From Acetobacteraceae bacterium (GTDB lineage: Bacteria; Pseudomonadota; Alphaproteobacteria; Acetobacterales; Acetobacteraceae), in NCBI GenBank assembly GCA_947371015.1, contig CANBNK010000006.1, positions 20,277 through 84,276 on the forward strand: a stretch of 64,000 bases of DNA, read 5' to 3'. The position numbers were made by a program, and so were the translations under genes. Positions 11,529-19,835 of the stretch are shown here, in pieces (position 1 is the first letter of the stretch; the number at the start of each line of letters is the position of its first letter). Below the pieces are notes generated by a model that saw nothing but the letters and a program-made list of their open reading frames with translations, did not search any database and was not told where the DNA came from.

Positions 11529-11959
11529 CCGACCGGGAATACCCGGAACGGCCCTGGGTCGGCATCGGCTGCATCGTGCTGAAGGGCGACAAGGTGCTGC
11601 TGGTGCAGCGCGGCAAGCCGCCGCGGCTGGGCAGTTGGTCGCTGCCAGGCGGTGCGCAACACCTTGGCGAGCCGGCCGAGGTGGCGGCGCGGCGCGAGTT
11701 GCTGGAGGAAACCGGCATCGAGGTCGGGCCGCTGGTGCTGGCCGCTGTCATCGACGGCATCACCTACGATGCGCAGCGTCGGGTGCGTTACCACTACACC
11801 ATCGTGGATTACTGCGCCGAATGGACTGCCGGTGAGGCCGTGGCCGGCGATGACGTCTCGGCCGTGGCCTGGGCCGGGCCGGATGAGCTGGCCGCCTACA
11901 AGCTGACCGACGCCGTGCACCAGGTGCTGGCCGTGGCGCGGGAACGGCTGCGCCCATGA
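11525..11959 (+). CDS. Nudix hydrolase
   Basis: A 144-residue single-domain Nudix hydrolase, predicted to cleave a nucleoside diphosphate linked to another group using Mg2+. The Nudix box is complete: G-x5-E-x7-RELLEETGI, beginning in LPGGAQHLGEPAEV. The short N-terminus (TDREYPERPWVGIGCIVLKG) resembles ADP-ribose or nucleotide-pool cleaning enzymes, but substrate cannot be fixed from sequence. ATGA overlaps on both sides couple it to the DUF4340 gene and the TauE-like gene, a location with no obvious functional link. Confidence 0.93.
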   Translation: MTDREYPERPWVGIGCIVLKGDKVLLVQRGKPPRLGSWSLPGGAQHLGEPAEVAARRELLEETGIEVGPLVLAAVIDGITYDAQRRVRYHYTIVDYCAEWTAGEAVAGDDVSAVAWAGPDELAAYKLTDAVHQVLAVARERLRP

Positions 11960-12678
11960 CCACCGCAGACTTGCTGCTGCTGGCGCTTGCCGGGGTGGCG
12001 GGCGGGCTGGCCAATGCGCTGGCGGGCGGTGGCACGCTGATCACCTTCCCAGCCTTCCTGGCCGCCGGGGTGCCACCGGTGGTGGCCAATGCCTCCAACG
12101 CGCTGGCGATCTGGCCGGCGCATGCCACCGCGGCCTGGGCGGAGCGCGCGACACTCGCAAAACTGCTGCCGGCCTGGCGCGGGCGCATGGCGCTGCTGGC
12201 GCTGGGCGGCACGGCGGGGGCGGCGCTGCTGCTGGCCAGCGGGGACCGCGCCTTCCTGACGCTGGTGCCGCCGCTGCTGGGGCTGGCGACGCTGCTGTTC
12301 GCGGTGCGCCGCCGTCTGGCGGCGCTGGCCGGTGGCTGGCTCGGCTCGCCGTTCAGCAGCTTCGTCCTGGCGATCTATGGTGGCTATTTCGGCGCCGGGC
12401 TGGGAGTGATGCTGCTGGCCTGGCTCGGCCTGGTGCTGCCGCCGGGCACGCCGCCGGCCGCGGCGAATGCGCTGAAGAACCTGCTGGCCAGCCTGGTCAC
12501 CGCCGCCGGCATCCTGCTGCTCGTGCTGGCCGGCGCCATCGACTGGCCCGCCGCCCTGGCCTGCCTGCTGGGGGCGGCTGCCGGCGCCTTGGGTCGATGC
12601 CTGCGTGATTGTGGCCGGCACCGGGCTGACCGTGTTCTATGCTTGGCGCATCTACCGCTGAAAGGGTTTCGCCGATGA
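11956..12678 (+). CDS. TauE/SafE (TSUP) family permease with frameshifted C-terminus
   Basis: A 240-residue membrane protein of the TSUP family, exporters or importers of sulfite, sulfonates or organic anions. The N-terminal GLANALAGGGTLITFP motif and the second half-repeat YGGYFGAGLGVMLLA are clear. After residue ~206 (LLGAAAGAL) the frame turns into an Arg/Cys-rich tail. In the +1 frame the same DNA reads LPAPWVDACVIVAGTGLTVF then YAWRIYR and a stop at 12659-12661, a normal TSUP C-terminus. A small deletion or sequencing error at about 12575-12590 is therefore likely, and the last helix is lost in the current frame. Confidence 0.8.
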   Translation: MTTADLLLLALAGVAGGLANALAGGGTLITFPAFLAAGVPPVVANASNALAIWPAHATAAWAERATLAKLLPAWRGRMALLALGGTAGAALLLASGDRAFLTLVPPLLGLATLLFAVRRRLAALAGGWLGSPFSSFVLAIYGGYFGAGLGVMLLAWLGLVLPPGTPPAAANALKNLLASLVTAAGILLLVLAGAIDWPAALACLLGAAAGALGRCLRDCGRHRADRVLCLAHLPLKGFRR

Positions 12679-13661
12679 CGCTCCTCCGTCGTGCGCTGCT
12701 GGCCTCCGTGCTGGCTTCGCCCGCCATTGCGCAGCCCGTGGGCGGCGGCCGCTCGGTGAAGCTGGTGGTGCCCTTCCCGCCCGGCGGCGCGGTGGACATC
12801 CTCGGCCGGCTGGTCGGCGAGCGGCTCGGCGCTGCGCTCGGGCAGACCGTGGTGGTGGAGAATCGCGGCGGCGCCGGCGGCAATATCGGCGCCGATGCGG
12901 TGGCCCGCGCCCCGGCGGATGGCACCACGCTCGGCGTTATCGGCGTCACCACGCTGTGTGCTGCGCCGTCGCTCTACAAGACGCTCAGCTTCGACCCGCA
13001 GAAGGACCTGGCGCCGGTCAGCCAGATCACCACCGGCGCGGTGCTGTGCGTGGTCAACGCGCAGGCCGCGGAAAAGCATGGCTGGCGGGACTTCCCCAGC
13101 ATGATCGCCTGGGCCAAGGCGCACCCTGGCGAAGTCCGCATGGGGTCGTCCGGCACCGGTACCACCAGCCACCTGACCATCGAGGCGGTGAACCGCGCAA
13201 CGGGCGCGCAGATCACCCATGTGCCCTATCGCGGCGGCGGGCCGGCGATCTCCGACCTGCTGGCCGGCACCATCGAGATGATGTTCGACGTGATGCCCGC
13301 GCTGATGCCGCATGTGGAGGCCGGGCGGTTCAAGGCTCTGGCAGTCAGCAGCGCCAAGCGCCTGCCCTTCCTGCCCAATGTGCCCGGCCTGGCGGAGTTC
13401 ACCGCCCTTGGCCTCGGGCATATCGATATCCAGAGCTGGAACGCCATCATGAGCAGTGGCGGCACGCCGGAGCCCGTGCTGGCGCGGCTGAACCAGGCGA
13501 TGCGGCAGTTGGCGCAGCTTCCCGAGTTCTCCGACCGGCTGCGCCCGCTGGGCTACACGGTGGTGACCAGCGAGACCCCGGCGGCGCTGGCGGCCCTTAT
13601 CCGCGCCGAGACGCCGCGCTGGCAGGAGCTGGTGCGGACCAGCGGCGTGACGCTGGATTGA
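12675..13661 (+). CDS. Bug/TctC-family substrate-binding protein
   Basis: A 328-residue Bug receptor with a Sec signal peptide (MTLLRRALLASVLASPAIAQ). Conserved elements are PFPPGGAVDILGR, VVVENRGGAGGNIGAD and PADGTTLG in place of the more usual PDGYT. The ATG overlaps the stop of the frameshifted TauE reading, and would lie 13 bp behind the stop of the restored frame. As elsewhere in the window no tctAB permease accompanies it. A TauE-type carrier beside a Bug receptor recurs in related genomes only by inference here, so a functional link is speculative. Confidence 0.92.
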   Translation: MTLLRRALLASVLASPAIAQPVGGGRSVKLVVPFPPGGAVDILGRLVGERLGAALGQTVVVENRGGAGGNIGADAVARAPADGTTLGVIGVTTLCAAPSLYKTLSFDPQKDLAPVSQITTGAVLCVVNAQAAEKHGWRDFPSMIAWAKAHPGEVRMGSSGTGTTSHLTIEAVNRATGAQITHVPYRGGGPAISDLLAGTIEMMFDVMPALMPHVEAGRFKALAVSSAKRLPFLPNVPGLAEFTALGLGHIDIQSWNAIMSSGGTPEPVLARLNQAMRQLAQLPEFSDRLRPLGYTVVTSETPAALAALIRAETPRWQELVRTSGVTLD

Positions 13662-14004
13662 TACCAAGCGCACGAAGTTCGGACCTGCGGCCCGCCTGTC
13701 GCGAGCCGAGCGCCCGAATGGGCGCCGCGGCTTATGCCGCGTTACGCGCCAGCGTGCGTTTGCACGACGCCAAGGGCCGCGAAGGCGGCCCGCGTCACGC
13801 CAGCGGCGTGCCAATGCACGACGCGATTGAGGGGCGCGAAGGTGAAACCTTCATGCGCTGAGTATGACAAAGGCCTCGCGGCTCACTGATCTGATATTGT
13901 AACGGTATCACGAATGCGTTGAAGCGACCCTCATCACCTGGCCGTTCATCGCCTTCGTCGCTGTCGTCGCTTAGGTCTCTCGTATCCAACGAGAGGAGCG
14001 ACGC
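13662..14004. other. 343-bp intergenic region
   Basis: No convincing gene is seen. The first 200 bp are GC-rich with coding-like periodicity and two related blocks sharing CGCCAGCG and TGCACGACGC about 55 bp apart (near 13747-13775 and 13797-13822). GAAGGT-GAA-ACCTTC at about 13840 is a short inverted repeat. The last 120 bp are less GC-rich and probably carry the promoter of the RTX-like gene, whose ribosome-binding site GAGAGGA is at about 13990. No -35/-10 pair is clear enough to place. Confidence 0.5.
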
Positions 14005-14973
14005 ATGGCTTTCCCCCCGCAAGGCACCGGCAGCAACGATGTGTTCTATCTAAGTGGCCCATTCAACACACTGCATGATGGATATGTCTATCTGGATGGC
14101 AGCGGCGGCTTCGATGCTATTTCGCTTTCAGGCGGGGCAACCATCCTCGACTACGCCTGGGGTGGTGTCAGCAACTTCGAGGATTTGATCCTGGGGAGCG
14201 GCATCTGGGCGCTGAGCCTCGGCGGCGCGGCGGCCAATGCCTTCACAGGCATGCATGTCGTCATCGACGCCGGGACCGCCTCCCGGATCAATGTGGATGG
14301 CTCCGGCCTCAGTGCAGGCGCCACCATGCAGGTGATCGGCAGCGCCAGCGCCGACACCGTCATCGGCAGCAGCGGCACCAATGTATTCGACGCGCATGGC
14401 GGCGGCGACCTGCTGGTGGGCGGCGCGAGCGGCGACTTCTTCTACCTGGCGGACCACGGCGAACTGGCTGGCGACACGCTGGATGGTGGCGCCGGCATCG
14501 ACACGCTGGTGATGAAGGGCGGCCAGCGCATCAACGACGTCGATTTCCTGCATGTCAGCCACATGGAGGCGCTGAACCTGCAGGGCGGCGGCGCGCAGAT
14601 CGTCATCCTGGCGGCCACCGCCAGCGCCGCCTTCGACGGGGCGGTGACGCTGGGCGCGGCCAATGCCCATGGCCTGTATCTGGATGCCAGCGCCTTCACC
14701 CCGACGCTGCATGTGACGGCCACGGCGTTCTCGGACAGCTTCGTGTTCGGCCAGTATGGCGGCGATAACGTGATCTACAACTTCACCACGCACGGCCACG
14801 CCAATGCCGACCAGGTGCAGTTGCTGGGCCACAGCCTGGCGGAAGTGCAGGCCATGCTGGCCAGCGCGGTGGATGCCGGCAACGGCACCTACCTGTACCA
14901 TGATGGCCATGCGCTGGTGTTCTCGGGCGTGGCCAAGGCGGCGCTTTCGACCGCCGACTTCATCATCGCCTGA
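14005..14973 (+). CDS. RTX-like (hemolysin-type calcium-binding) secreted protein
   Basis: A 322-residue protein without a Sec signal, rich in Gly, Asp and Ala. Degenerate calcium-binding nonapeptide repeats appear at about 130-172 (GGGDLLVGGASGDFFYL and DTLDGGAGIDTLVM) and a possible third near 245-255. The C-terminus (LVFSGVAKAALSTADFIIA) matches the Asp-Phe-hydrophobic tail common in type I secretion substrates. It is predicted to leave the cell through a TolC-type ABC exporter, but no hlyBD genes are in the window. A good GAGAGGA ribosome-binding site precedes the ATG. Its role (adhesion, matrix or enzyme) is not evident. Confidence 0.8.
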   Translation: MAFPPQGTGSNDVFYLSGPFNTLHDGYVYLDGSGGFDAISLSGGATILDYAWGGVSNFEDLILGSGIWALSLGGAAANAFTGMHVVIDAGTASRINVDGSGLSAGATMQVIGSASADTVIGSSGTNVFDAHGGGDLLVGGASGDFFYLADHGELAGDTLDGGAGIDTLVMKGGQRINDVDFLHVSHMEALNLQGGGAQIVILAATASAAFDGAVTLGAANAHGLYLDASAFTPTLHVTATAFSDSFVFGQYGGDNVIYNFTTHGHANADQVQLLGHSLAEVQAMLASAVDAGNGTYLYHDGHALVFSGVAKAALSTADFIIA

Positions 14974-14981
14974 ACGAACGA

Positions 14982-15003
14982 GGCCGGGCAGTGTGGCCCG
15001 GCC
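14982..15003. terminator. Hairpin between convergent RTX-like gene and msrP
   Basis: GGCCGGGC-AGTGTG-GCCCGGCC is a perfect 8-bp stem with a 6-base loop, placed 8 bp after the RTX-like stop and 9 bp before the msrP stop on the other strand. No T-run follows on either side, but position and strength suggest a bidirectional terminator. Confidence 0.6.
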
Positions 15004-15012
15004 CCGCTTGCT

Positions 15013-15963
15013 TCAGGCGAACAGCCGTTCGCGCGTCAGGCCGCTGTACATGCCCGCGACCTGCTCGCCATAGCCGTTCCACATCAGGGTCGGCACCCGC
15101 TCCCCGCTGCCCAGCAGGCGTTCGCTGGCCTGGCTCCAGCGGGGGTGGGAGACGTCCGGGTTCACATTGGCCCAGAAGCCGTATTCGCTGGCCTGGATGG
15201 CTTCCCACAACCCCTTCGGGCGCTGGTCGGTCAGGGTGATTTTCACCAGCGACTTGCCGTGCTTGAAGCCGTACTTCCATGGGAAGTGGACACGCAGCGG
15301 CGCGCCCATCTGCGGCGGCAGCGTCTTGCCATAGGCGCCGACGACCATGAAGCTCAGCTCATTGGCGGCTTCCTCGATGGTGCAGCCCTCGATATAGGGC
15401 CAGGGGTACCAGCTCTGCCGCAGGCCGGGCATCACGCCGCGCAGCGCCGCGCTCTCGAACCGCACGTATTTCGCGCCTGACAGCGGCTTCACCACGCCGA
15501 GCAACTGGGAGAGCTGGAAGCCGGTCCAGGGCACCACCATGGACCAGGCCTCGACGCAGCGGTGGCGATAGACCCGCTCCTCCAGCGTCATCAGCTTCAG
15601 CAGGTCGTCCATGTCGAACTCGCGCGGCGCCTCGACCATGCCATCGACCTTGACGGTCCAGGGCCGGGTCGGCAGCGCCTGGGCGGGGCGATGGACGCCC
15701 TTGTCGGTGCCGAACTCATAGAAGTTGTTGTAGGTGGTGGCGTCGCGCTCGGGCGTGATCTCGCGCCCAGCCGGATACTTGGCGGTGCGCGGCGCCGGCA
15801 GGGGCGCCAGCACCTGGGTGGCCTGCGCCTGGGCCTCGCCGCTGCCGAGCGCGAGCAGGCCGACGCCGGCGCCCAGCATGGCCGCCCGGCGGTTCAGGAC
15901 CAGGTGCTCGGGCGTGGCCAGCCGCTCGGGCAGTTCCCAGCCGCGGGGGATGCGGATCGCCAT
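15013..15963 (-). CDS. msrP: Protein-methionine-sulfoxide reductase catalytic subunit MsrP
   Basis: A 316-residue periplasmic molybdoenzyme (YedY family) that repairs oxidised methionines in envelope proteins. A Tat-type leader is present (LNRRAAMLGAGVGLLALG, residues 23-40). The molybdenum-ligating cysteine is C136 in YRHRCVEAWSMVVPW. GAPLRVHFPWKYGFKHGKSL near residue 230-250 is the conserved cofactor region. Length fits the family. The usual haem membrane partner MsrQ is not adjacent; the neighbours are the RTX-like gene and a divergent lytic transglycosylase. The ATG beginning MAIRIPRGWELPE is preferred over longer readings. Confidence 0.95.
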   Translation of the reverse strand: MAIRIPRGWELPERLATPEHLVLNRRAAMLGAGVGLLALGSGEAQAQATQVLAPLPAPRTAKYPAGREITPERDATTYNNFYEFGTDKGVHRPAQALPTRPWTVKVDGMVEAPREFDMDDLLKLMTLEERVYRHRCVEAWSMVVPWTGFQLSQLLGVVKPLSGAKYVRFESAALRGVMPGLRQSWYPWPYIEGCTIEEAANELSFMVVGAYGKTLPPQMGAPLRVHFPWKYGFKHGKSLVKITLTDQRPKGLWEAIQASEYGFWANVNPDVSHPRWSQASERLLGSGERVPTLMWNGYGEQVAGMYSGLTRERLFA

Positions 15964-16072
15964 GGTGCGTGCTCCTTGCTTGCCGTTGCCGCCATGTGAG
16001 GGCGGCGTGCTTGTTCGTCCAGCGGCAAAGGCGGGTGTTACAGCTGGCACGTCGCTTGCGCTGTGCCTGGCC

Positions 16073-16864
16073 ATGCGAACCCTGCGCCCCCTCGCCTTCC
16101 TCCTGATGCTCTTCGCCGTGGCACCGCATGCGGTGACGGCGCAAGGCAACAATGCCGGTCTCTCGGACCTGCTGGACCCTGCGCATCTCTGCCGCGCCGC
16201 CGTGGCTGTGGTGGAACGCGAGGCCGGCACGCCGCCCGGCCTGCTGGCGGCCATCGCCCGGGTGGAATCCGGCAAGCGGGACCCGCAGACCGGCGCGGTG
16301 AACCCGTGGCCCTGGACGATCAATGCCGAGGGGCGCGGCAGTCTTTTCCCCACCAAGGCGGCAGCTATTGCCGCCGTGAGGGAATTGCAGGCCCAGGGGG
16401 TCCGCAGCATCGATGTGGGATGCATGCAGATCAACCAGCTGCACCACCCCAACGCCTTCCCCAACCTGGAGGCGGCCTTCGACCCGCTGACCAATGCCCG
16501 CTACGGCGCCCGCTTCCTGACCGAGTTGCAAAGCACCCGCAATGACTGGATGGCCGCCGCCGGGGCCTATCACAGCCAGACGCCGGAGCGGGCCGAGCCG
16601 TACAAGGGCATGGTCGCCCAGGCCTGGGCAGCGGAGCGGCAGGGCGGGCCGAACATCCCCTCCCCCGGCCTGCTGGCGGCGTTGCAGAGCGTGACGCCGG
16701 GCTTCCAGGGCAACCCCGGCTTCATGCCTACGCCGGGCGGCGGCGGCGCCATGCTGGGCAACCGCGCCGAGCAGGTGGCGATGACACCGATGACCGGCGG
16801 CGGGCGCGGGAGGGGGCTGGACGCCTATCGCGCCGCGCCAACCATGCTGGCGCGGCGGTTTTAG
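16073..16864 (+). CDS. Lytic transglycosylase (SLT domain)
   Basis: A 263-residue exported muramidase-like enzyme cleaving the glycan strands of peptidoglycan. A signal peptide covers residues 1-23. The SLT fold is shown by catalytic E65 in IARVESGKRD, VGCMQINQLHH and AAGAYHSQTPERA. A Gly/Pro-rich C-terminal tail follows residue 200. The same short SLT type is often linked to flagellar or secretion gene sets, but no such genes are nearby. The start is the only ATG that yields a clean signal peptide; no strong ribosome-binding site is visible. It is divergent from msrP across about 110 bp. Confidence 0.85.
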   Translation: MRTLRPLAFLLMLFAVAPHAVTAQGNNAGLSDLLDPAHLCRAAVAVVEREAGTPPGLLAAIARVESGKRDPQTGAVNPWPWTINAEGRGSLFPTKAAAIAAVRELQAQGVRSIDVGCMQINQLHHPNAFPNLEAAFDPLTNARYGARFLTELQSTRNDWMAAAGAYHSQTPERAEPYKGMVAQAWAAERQGGPNIPSPGLLAALQSVTPGFQGNPGFMPTPGGGGAMLGNRAEQVAMTPMTGGGRGRGLDAYRAAPTMLARRF

Positions 16865-16868
16865 GTGG

Positions 16869-17888
16869 CTACCGCATCGGCCAAGCGTACATCAGCCCGC
16901 CATTGGTCCACAGCCGGTTCATGCCGCGGTCCAGGCCGATCGGGGTGTTCGGGCCGATGGTGCGCTCGAACAGCTCACCGTAGTTGCCGATGGCCTTCAC
17001 CGCATTGAACAGCCAGCGCGGGTCCAGCTTCAGCGCGTTGCCCAGCACCGGGTCCACGCCCAGCAGGCGGCGGATATCGGGGTTGGGGCTGGCCAGCATC
17101 TGGTCCAGATTGCGGCTGGTCACGCCGAGTTCCTCCGCGTTGACCAGGCCCATCACCACCCAGCGCACCACGTCGAACCATTCGGCGTCATCGCGCCGCA
17201 CCACGGGGCCGTAGGGCTCCTTGCTGATGCGCTCCGGCAGGATCACCCAGTCGGCCGGGTTCTGGAACTGGCTGCGCAGCGCGGCCAGCTGGGTCGCATC
17301 CGTGCCGATGGAATCGCAGCGCCCGGCCTGCAGGGCGGTCGCAGCATCGGCCATGCGCTCGATCAGCAGCGGCGTGAAGGTCAGGTTGTTGCTGCGGAAG
17401 TAGTCGGCGGTGACCACCTCATTCGTCGTGCCCGGCGACAGGCAGATGGTGGCGCCGCCCAAGGCCCGCAGGTTGGCGATATTGGCCGACTTGCGCACGA
17501 TGAAGCCGTGGCCGTCATACAGGTTCACCGCCGTCAGCCGCATGCCGAGCGAGGTGTCGCGCGTCATGGAGAGCGTGGTCTGGCGGATCAGCACATCGAT
17601 CTCGCCGGATTGCAGCGCGGGGAAGCGCTGCACCGCGGTCAGCGGCACGAAGCGCACCTTGGAGGGGTCGCCCAGCACGGCGGCGGCGACGCCACGGCAC
17701 AGGTCGGCATCCATGCCCTGCCAGATGCCGCGGCTGTCCGGCAGCGAGAAGCCGGCCACGCCGACATTGACGCCGCAGGTCAGGATGCCGCGGGACTTCA
17801 CGCCATCCAGCGTGGTGCCGGCCTGGGCCGTGCCGGCGCCGAGCGCCAGCGCAAGCCCGGCGAGCGCGCCGAGCAGGGTATTCTTCAT
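16869..17888 (-). CDS. General amino-acid ABC transporter substrate-binding protein (AapJ-like)
   Basis: A 339-residue periplasmic binding protein of the SBP_bac_3 family. After a signal peptide (MKNTLLGALAGLALALGAGT...) comes TLDGVKSRGILTCGVNVGVAGFS, the AapJ/BztA start, and later ICLSPGTTNEV and GPVVRRDDAEWFDVVRWV. AapJ delivers L-amino acids to AapQMP, none of which is present. It lies 48 bp downstream of the DadA-like gene on the same strand, so joint expression for amino-acid capture and oxidation is plausible. It is convergent with the transglycosylase, with 4 bp between the stops. Confidence 0.92.
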   Translation of the reverse strand: MKNTLLGALAGLALALGAGTAQAGTTLDGVKSRGILTCGVNVGVAGFSLPDSRGIWQGMDADLCRGVAAAVLGDPSKVRFVPLTAVQRFPALQSGEIDVLIRQTTLSMTRDTSLGMRLTAVNLYDGHGFIVRKSANIANLRALGGATICLSPGTTNEVVTADYFRSNNLTFTPLLIERMADAATALQAGRCDSIGTDATQLAALRSQFQNPADWVILPERISKEPYGPVVRRDDAEWFDVVRWVVMGLVNAEELGVTSRNLDQMLASPNPDIRRLLGVDPVLGNALKLDPRWLFNAVKAIGNYGELFERTIGPNTPIGLDRGMNRLWTNGGLMYAWPMR

Positions 17889-17936
17889 TGGGTGTCAGCC
17901 TCCGGTTGTCGTCTCAGGCCGGCAGGCTAGCGTGAT

Positions 17937-19229
17937 TCAGGCGGTTGCCGCCACCAGTTGCGCTGCCGTCGTGCGCCGCAGCGCGAAGGGTGCCGGGTCC
18001 AGCGCCGGGACCTCGCCGTCGATCATGTCCGCCAGCAACTGCCCGGTGGCCGGTGCCAGGGTGAAGCCAAGCGCGCCATGGCCGACATTCAGCCACAGCC
18101 CGGGGATGCCGCTGGCGCCGATGATGGGCTTGCCATCCGGCGTGGCCGGCCGCAGCCCGGCCCAGCTTTTGGCGCGGGACCAGTCGGCGGCGGCGGGAAA
18201 GGCGGCTTCCGCCTGGCGCGCCAGCGTGGCCAGGCGCCGGGCCGGCTGGCTGGTGTTCTCGCCAGCCAGGTCCACCATGCCGGCGACGCGCAGCTGATGG
18301 GTGCTGCGGTCCTGCAACGGAGCATAGACGATCTTGTGGTGCGCGTCGGTGATGCTGATGCGCGGCGCGCTGTTCCAGGGCTCCACCGGCAGGGTCAGGC
18401 TGTAGCCGCGCAGCGGATAGATCGGCAGGCGAATGCCGTGCGGGCGCAGCAGATGCACCGCCGCGGCGCCGCCGGCCAGCACCAGCGCATCGGCGCGCAG
18501 CGGGCCTTCCATCGTCTCCACCCCCACCGCGCGGCCGCCGGCCAGCAGCAGGCGCAGCGCCTTGCGGCCGAACAGGAATTGCGCGCCTTGCGCTTCCAGC
18601 ACGCGCTGGAGTTCCAGGCAGAAGCGATGGGCGTCGCCGACTTCCTCGCTGGGGGTGTGGATGCCGCCGGCCAGCACGCCGCGCATGCCCTCAAGCGCTG
18701 GTTCCAGCGCCAGGCATTGGCCGGAATCCAGCACCTCCTGCTCGCTGCCGTGGCGGGCCTGGAGGCGCACCACCTCGGCGGCGCCGGCCAGGTCCTTGGG
18801 GTCGCGGTACACCACGAGCTTGCCGTTCATCCGCCAGGCGAAATCCAGCGCTTCCCGCTGCATCAGCCGGTGGACCATGCGGCGGGAATAGGCGCCAAGG
18901 CCGAGCAGTTCGACCGTGGTGGCCTCGAACCGTGGCGCCGTGCAGCAGCGCAGGAACGCCAGCAGCCAGCGCCATTGCCCCGGGTCAACCTGGGGATGCA
19001 GGCGCAGTGGGGCATCGGGGTCCAGCATCCAGCCCAGCGCCTTCTGCGCCACGCCGGGCGCGGCCAGGGGGGCGACGTAGCTGTAGGAAAGCTGCGCCCC
19101 ATTGGCGAAGCTGGCGCCATTGCCGGCGATTGGCTCGCGGTCCAGCACCGTTACCTGGTGGCCGGAGAGGGTCAGGCTGTAGGCGGCGGTCATGCCGGCG
19201 ACGCCAGCGCCGATGACGAGAATGTGCAT
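17937..19229 (-). CDS. dadA: D-amino-acid dehydrogenase (DadA-like FAD oxidoreductase)
   Basis: A 430-residue FAD enzyme of the DAO family, predicted to oxidise D-amino acids to 2-oxo acids and pass electrons to the quinone pool. The dinucleotide fold begins at residue 2 (ILVIGAGVAGMTAAYSL) and is followed by NGASFANGAQLSYSY, characteristic of DadA. The C-terminal FAD-binding segment GLRPATPDGKPIIGASG is present. It precedes the amino-acid binding protein on the same strand and is divergent from a ferredoxin gene. No alanine racemase is adjacent, so D-alanine is only the default substrate. Confidence 0.88.
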   Translation of the reverse strand: MHILVIGAGVAGMTAAYSLTLSGHQVTVLDREPIAGNGASFANGAQLSYSYVAPLAAPGVAQKALGWMLDPDAPLRLHPQVDPGQWRWLLAFLRCCTAPRFEATTVELLGLGAYSRRMVHRLMQREALDFAWRMNGKLVVYRDPKDLAGAAEVVRLQARHGSEQEVLDSGQCLALEPALEGMRGVLAGGIHTPSEEVGDAHRFCLELQRVLEAQGAQFLFGRKALRLLLAGGRAVGVETMEGPLRADALVLAGGAAAVHLLRPHGIRLPIYPLRGYSLTLPVEPWNSAPRISITDAHHKIVYAPLQDRSTHQLRVAGMVDLAGENTSQPARRLATLARQAEAAFPAAADWSRAKSWAGLRPATPDGKPIIGASGIPGLWLNVGHGALGFTLAPATGQLLADMIDGEVPALDPAPFALRRTTAAQLVAATA

Positions 19230-19329
19230 GCCCTGACTATGCCAGCCGATGCCGCCCGCGCGCCAGCCACGCCTTGCGATGCGCCGCGCGGAAGGCTAGG
19301 CGAGGCGCCGGACAGCCGGAGCCCAGCCC

Positions 19330-19653
19330 ATGCCGACCGTGACCTTCACCCTGCCCGACGGCACCGCCCGCAGCGTGGACAGCGGCGGTTGCGAGACACT
19401 GATGCATGTGGTGCTCCGCCACGACATCCCGGGCATCGAGGCCGAGTGCGGCGGCCAGTTGGTCTGCGCGACCTGCCAGGTCTATGTCGAGGTGCCCTGG
19501 GCAGCCGCCCTGCCCGGCGCTTCCGAGGATGAGCAGGACATGATCGGCGACCTGGCGGTGGACGTGCGGCCGGAAAGCCGGCTGGCCTGCCAGATCCGGC
19601 TGACCCCGGCACTGGACGGGCTGAGCGTGCGGGTACCGGCGCGGCAGCGCTAG
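19330..19653 (+). CDS. [2Fe-2S] ferredoxin (adrenodoxin/putidaredoxin type)
   Basis: A 107-residue electron carrier. Cluster ligands C40, C46, C49 and C87 follow the C-x5-C-x2-C-xn-C pattern (ECGGQLVCATC ... RLACQI), as in ferredoxins serving bacterial P450s or hydroxylases. The acidic stretch ASEDEQDMI near residue 64-72 corresponds to the partner-binding helix. It is a single-gene unit; no P450 or ferredoxin reductase is in the window, so its partner is elsewhere. Confidence 0.93.
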   Translation: MPTVTFTLPDGTARSVDSGGCETLMHVVLRHDIPGIEAECGGQLVCATCQVYVEVPWAAALPGASEDEQDMIGDLAVDVRPESRLACQIRLTPALDGLSVRVPARQR

Positions 19654-19835
19654 CTCCGGCTTAACCCGCGCTCAGCATCGCGCTGCGGGGAACGCCGTCA
19701 CCGCTGCGGCGCTGCCGCCTTCGCGGTTCAAGCGGTGAAGTCCGTCACACTCTCACGGAGACGTCTGACAGCCTCCAACTGTTGCCCGAGCGGCTGCTTC
19801 ACGCCGTTGGTGATTCCACCGGCGACGGTCAGTCT

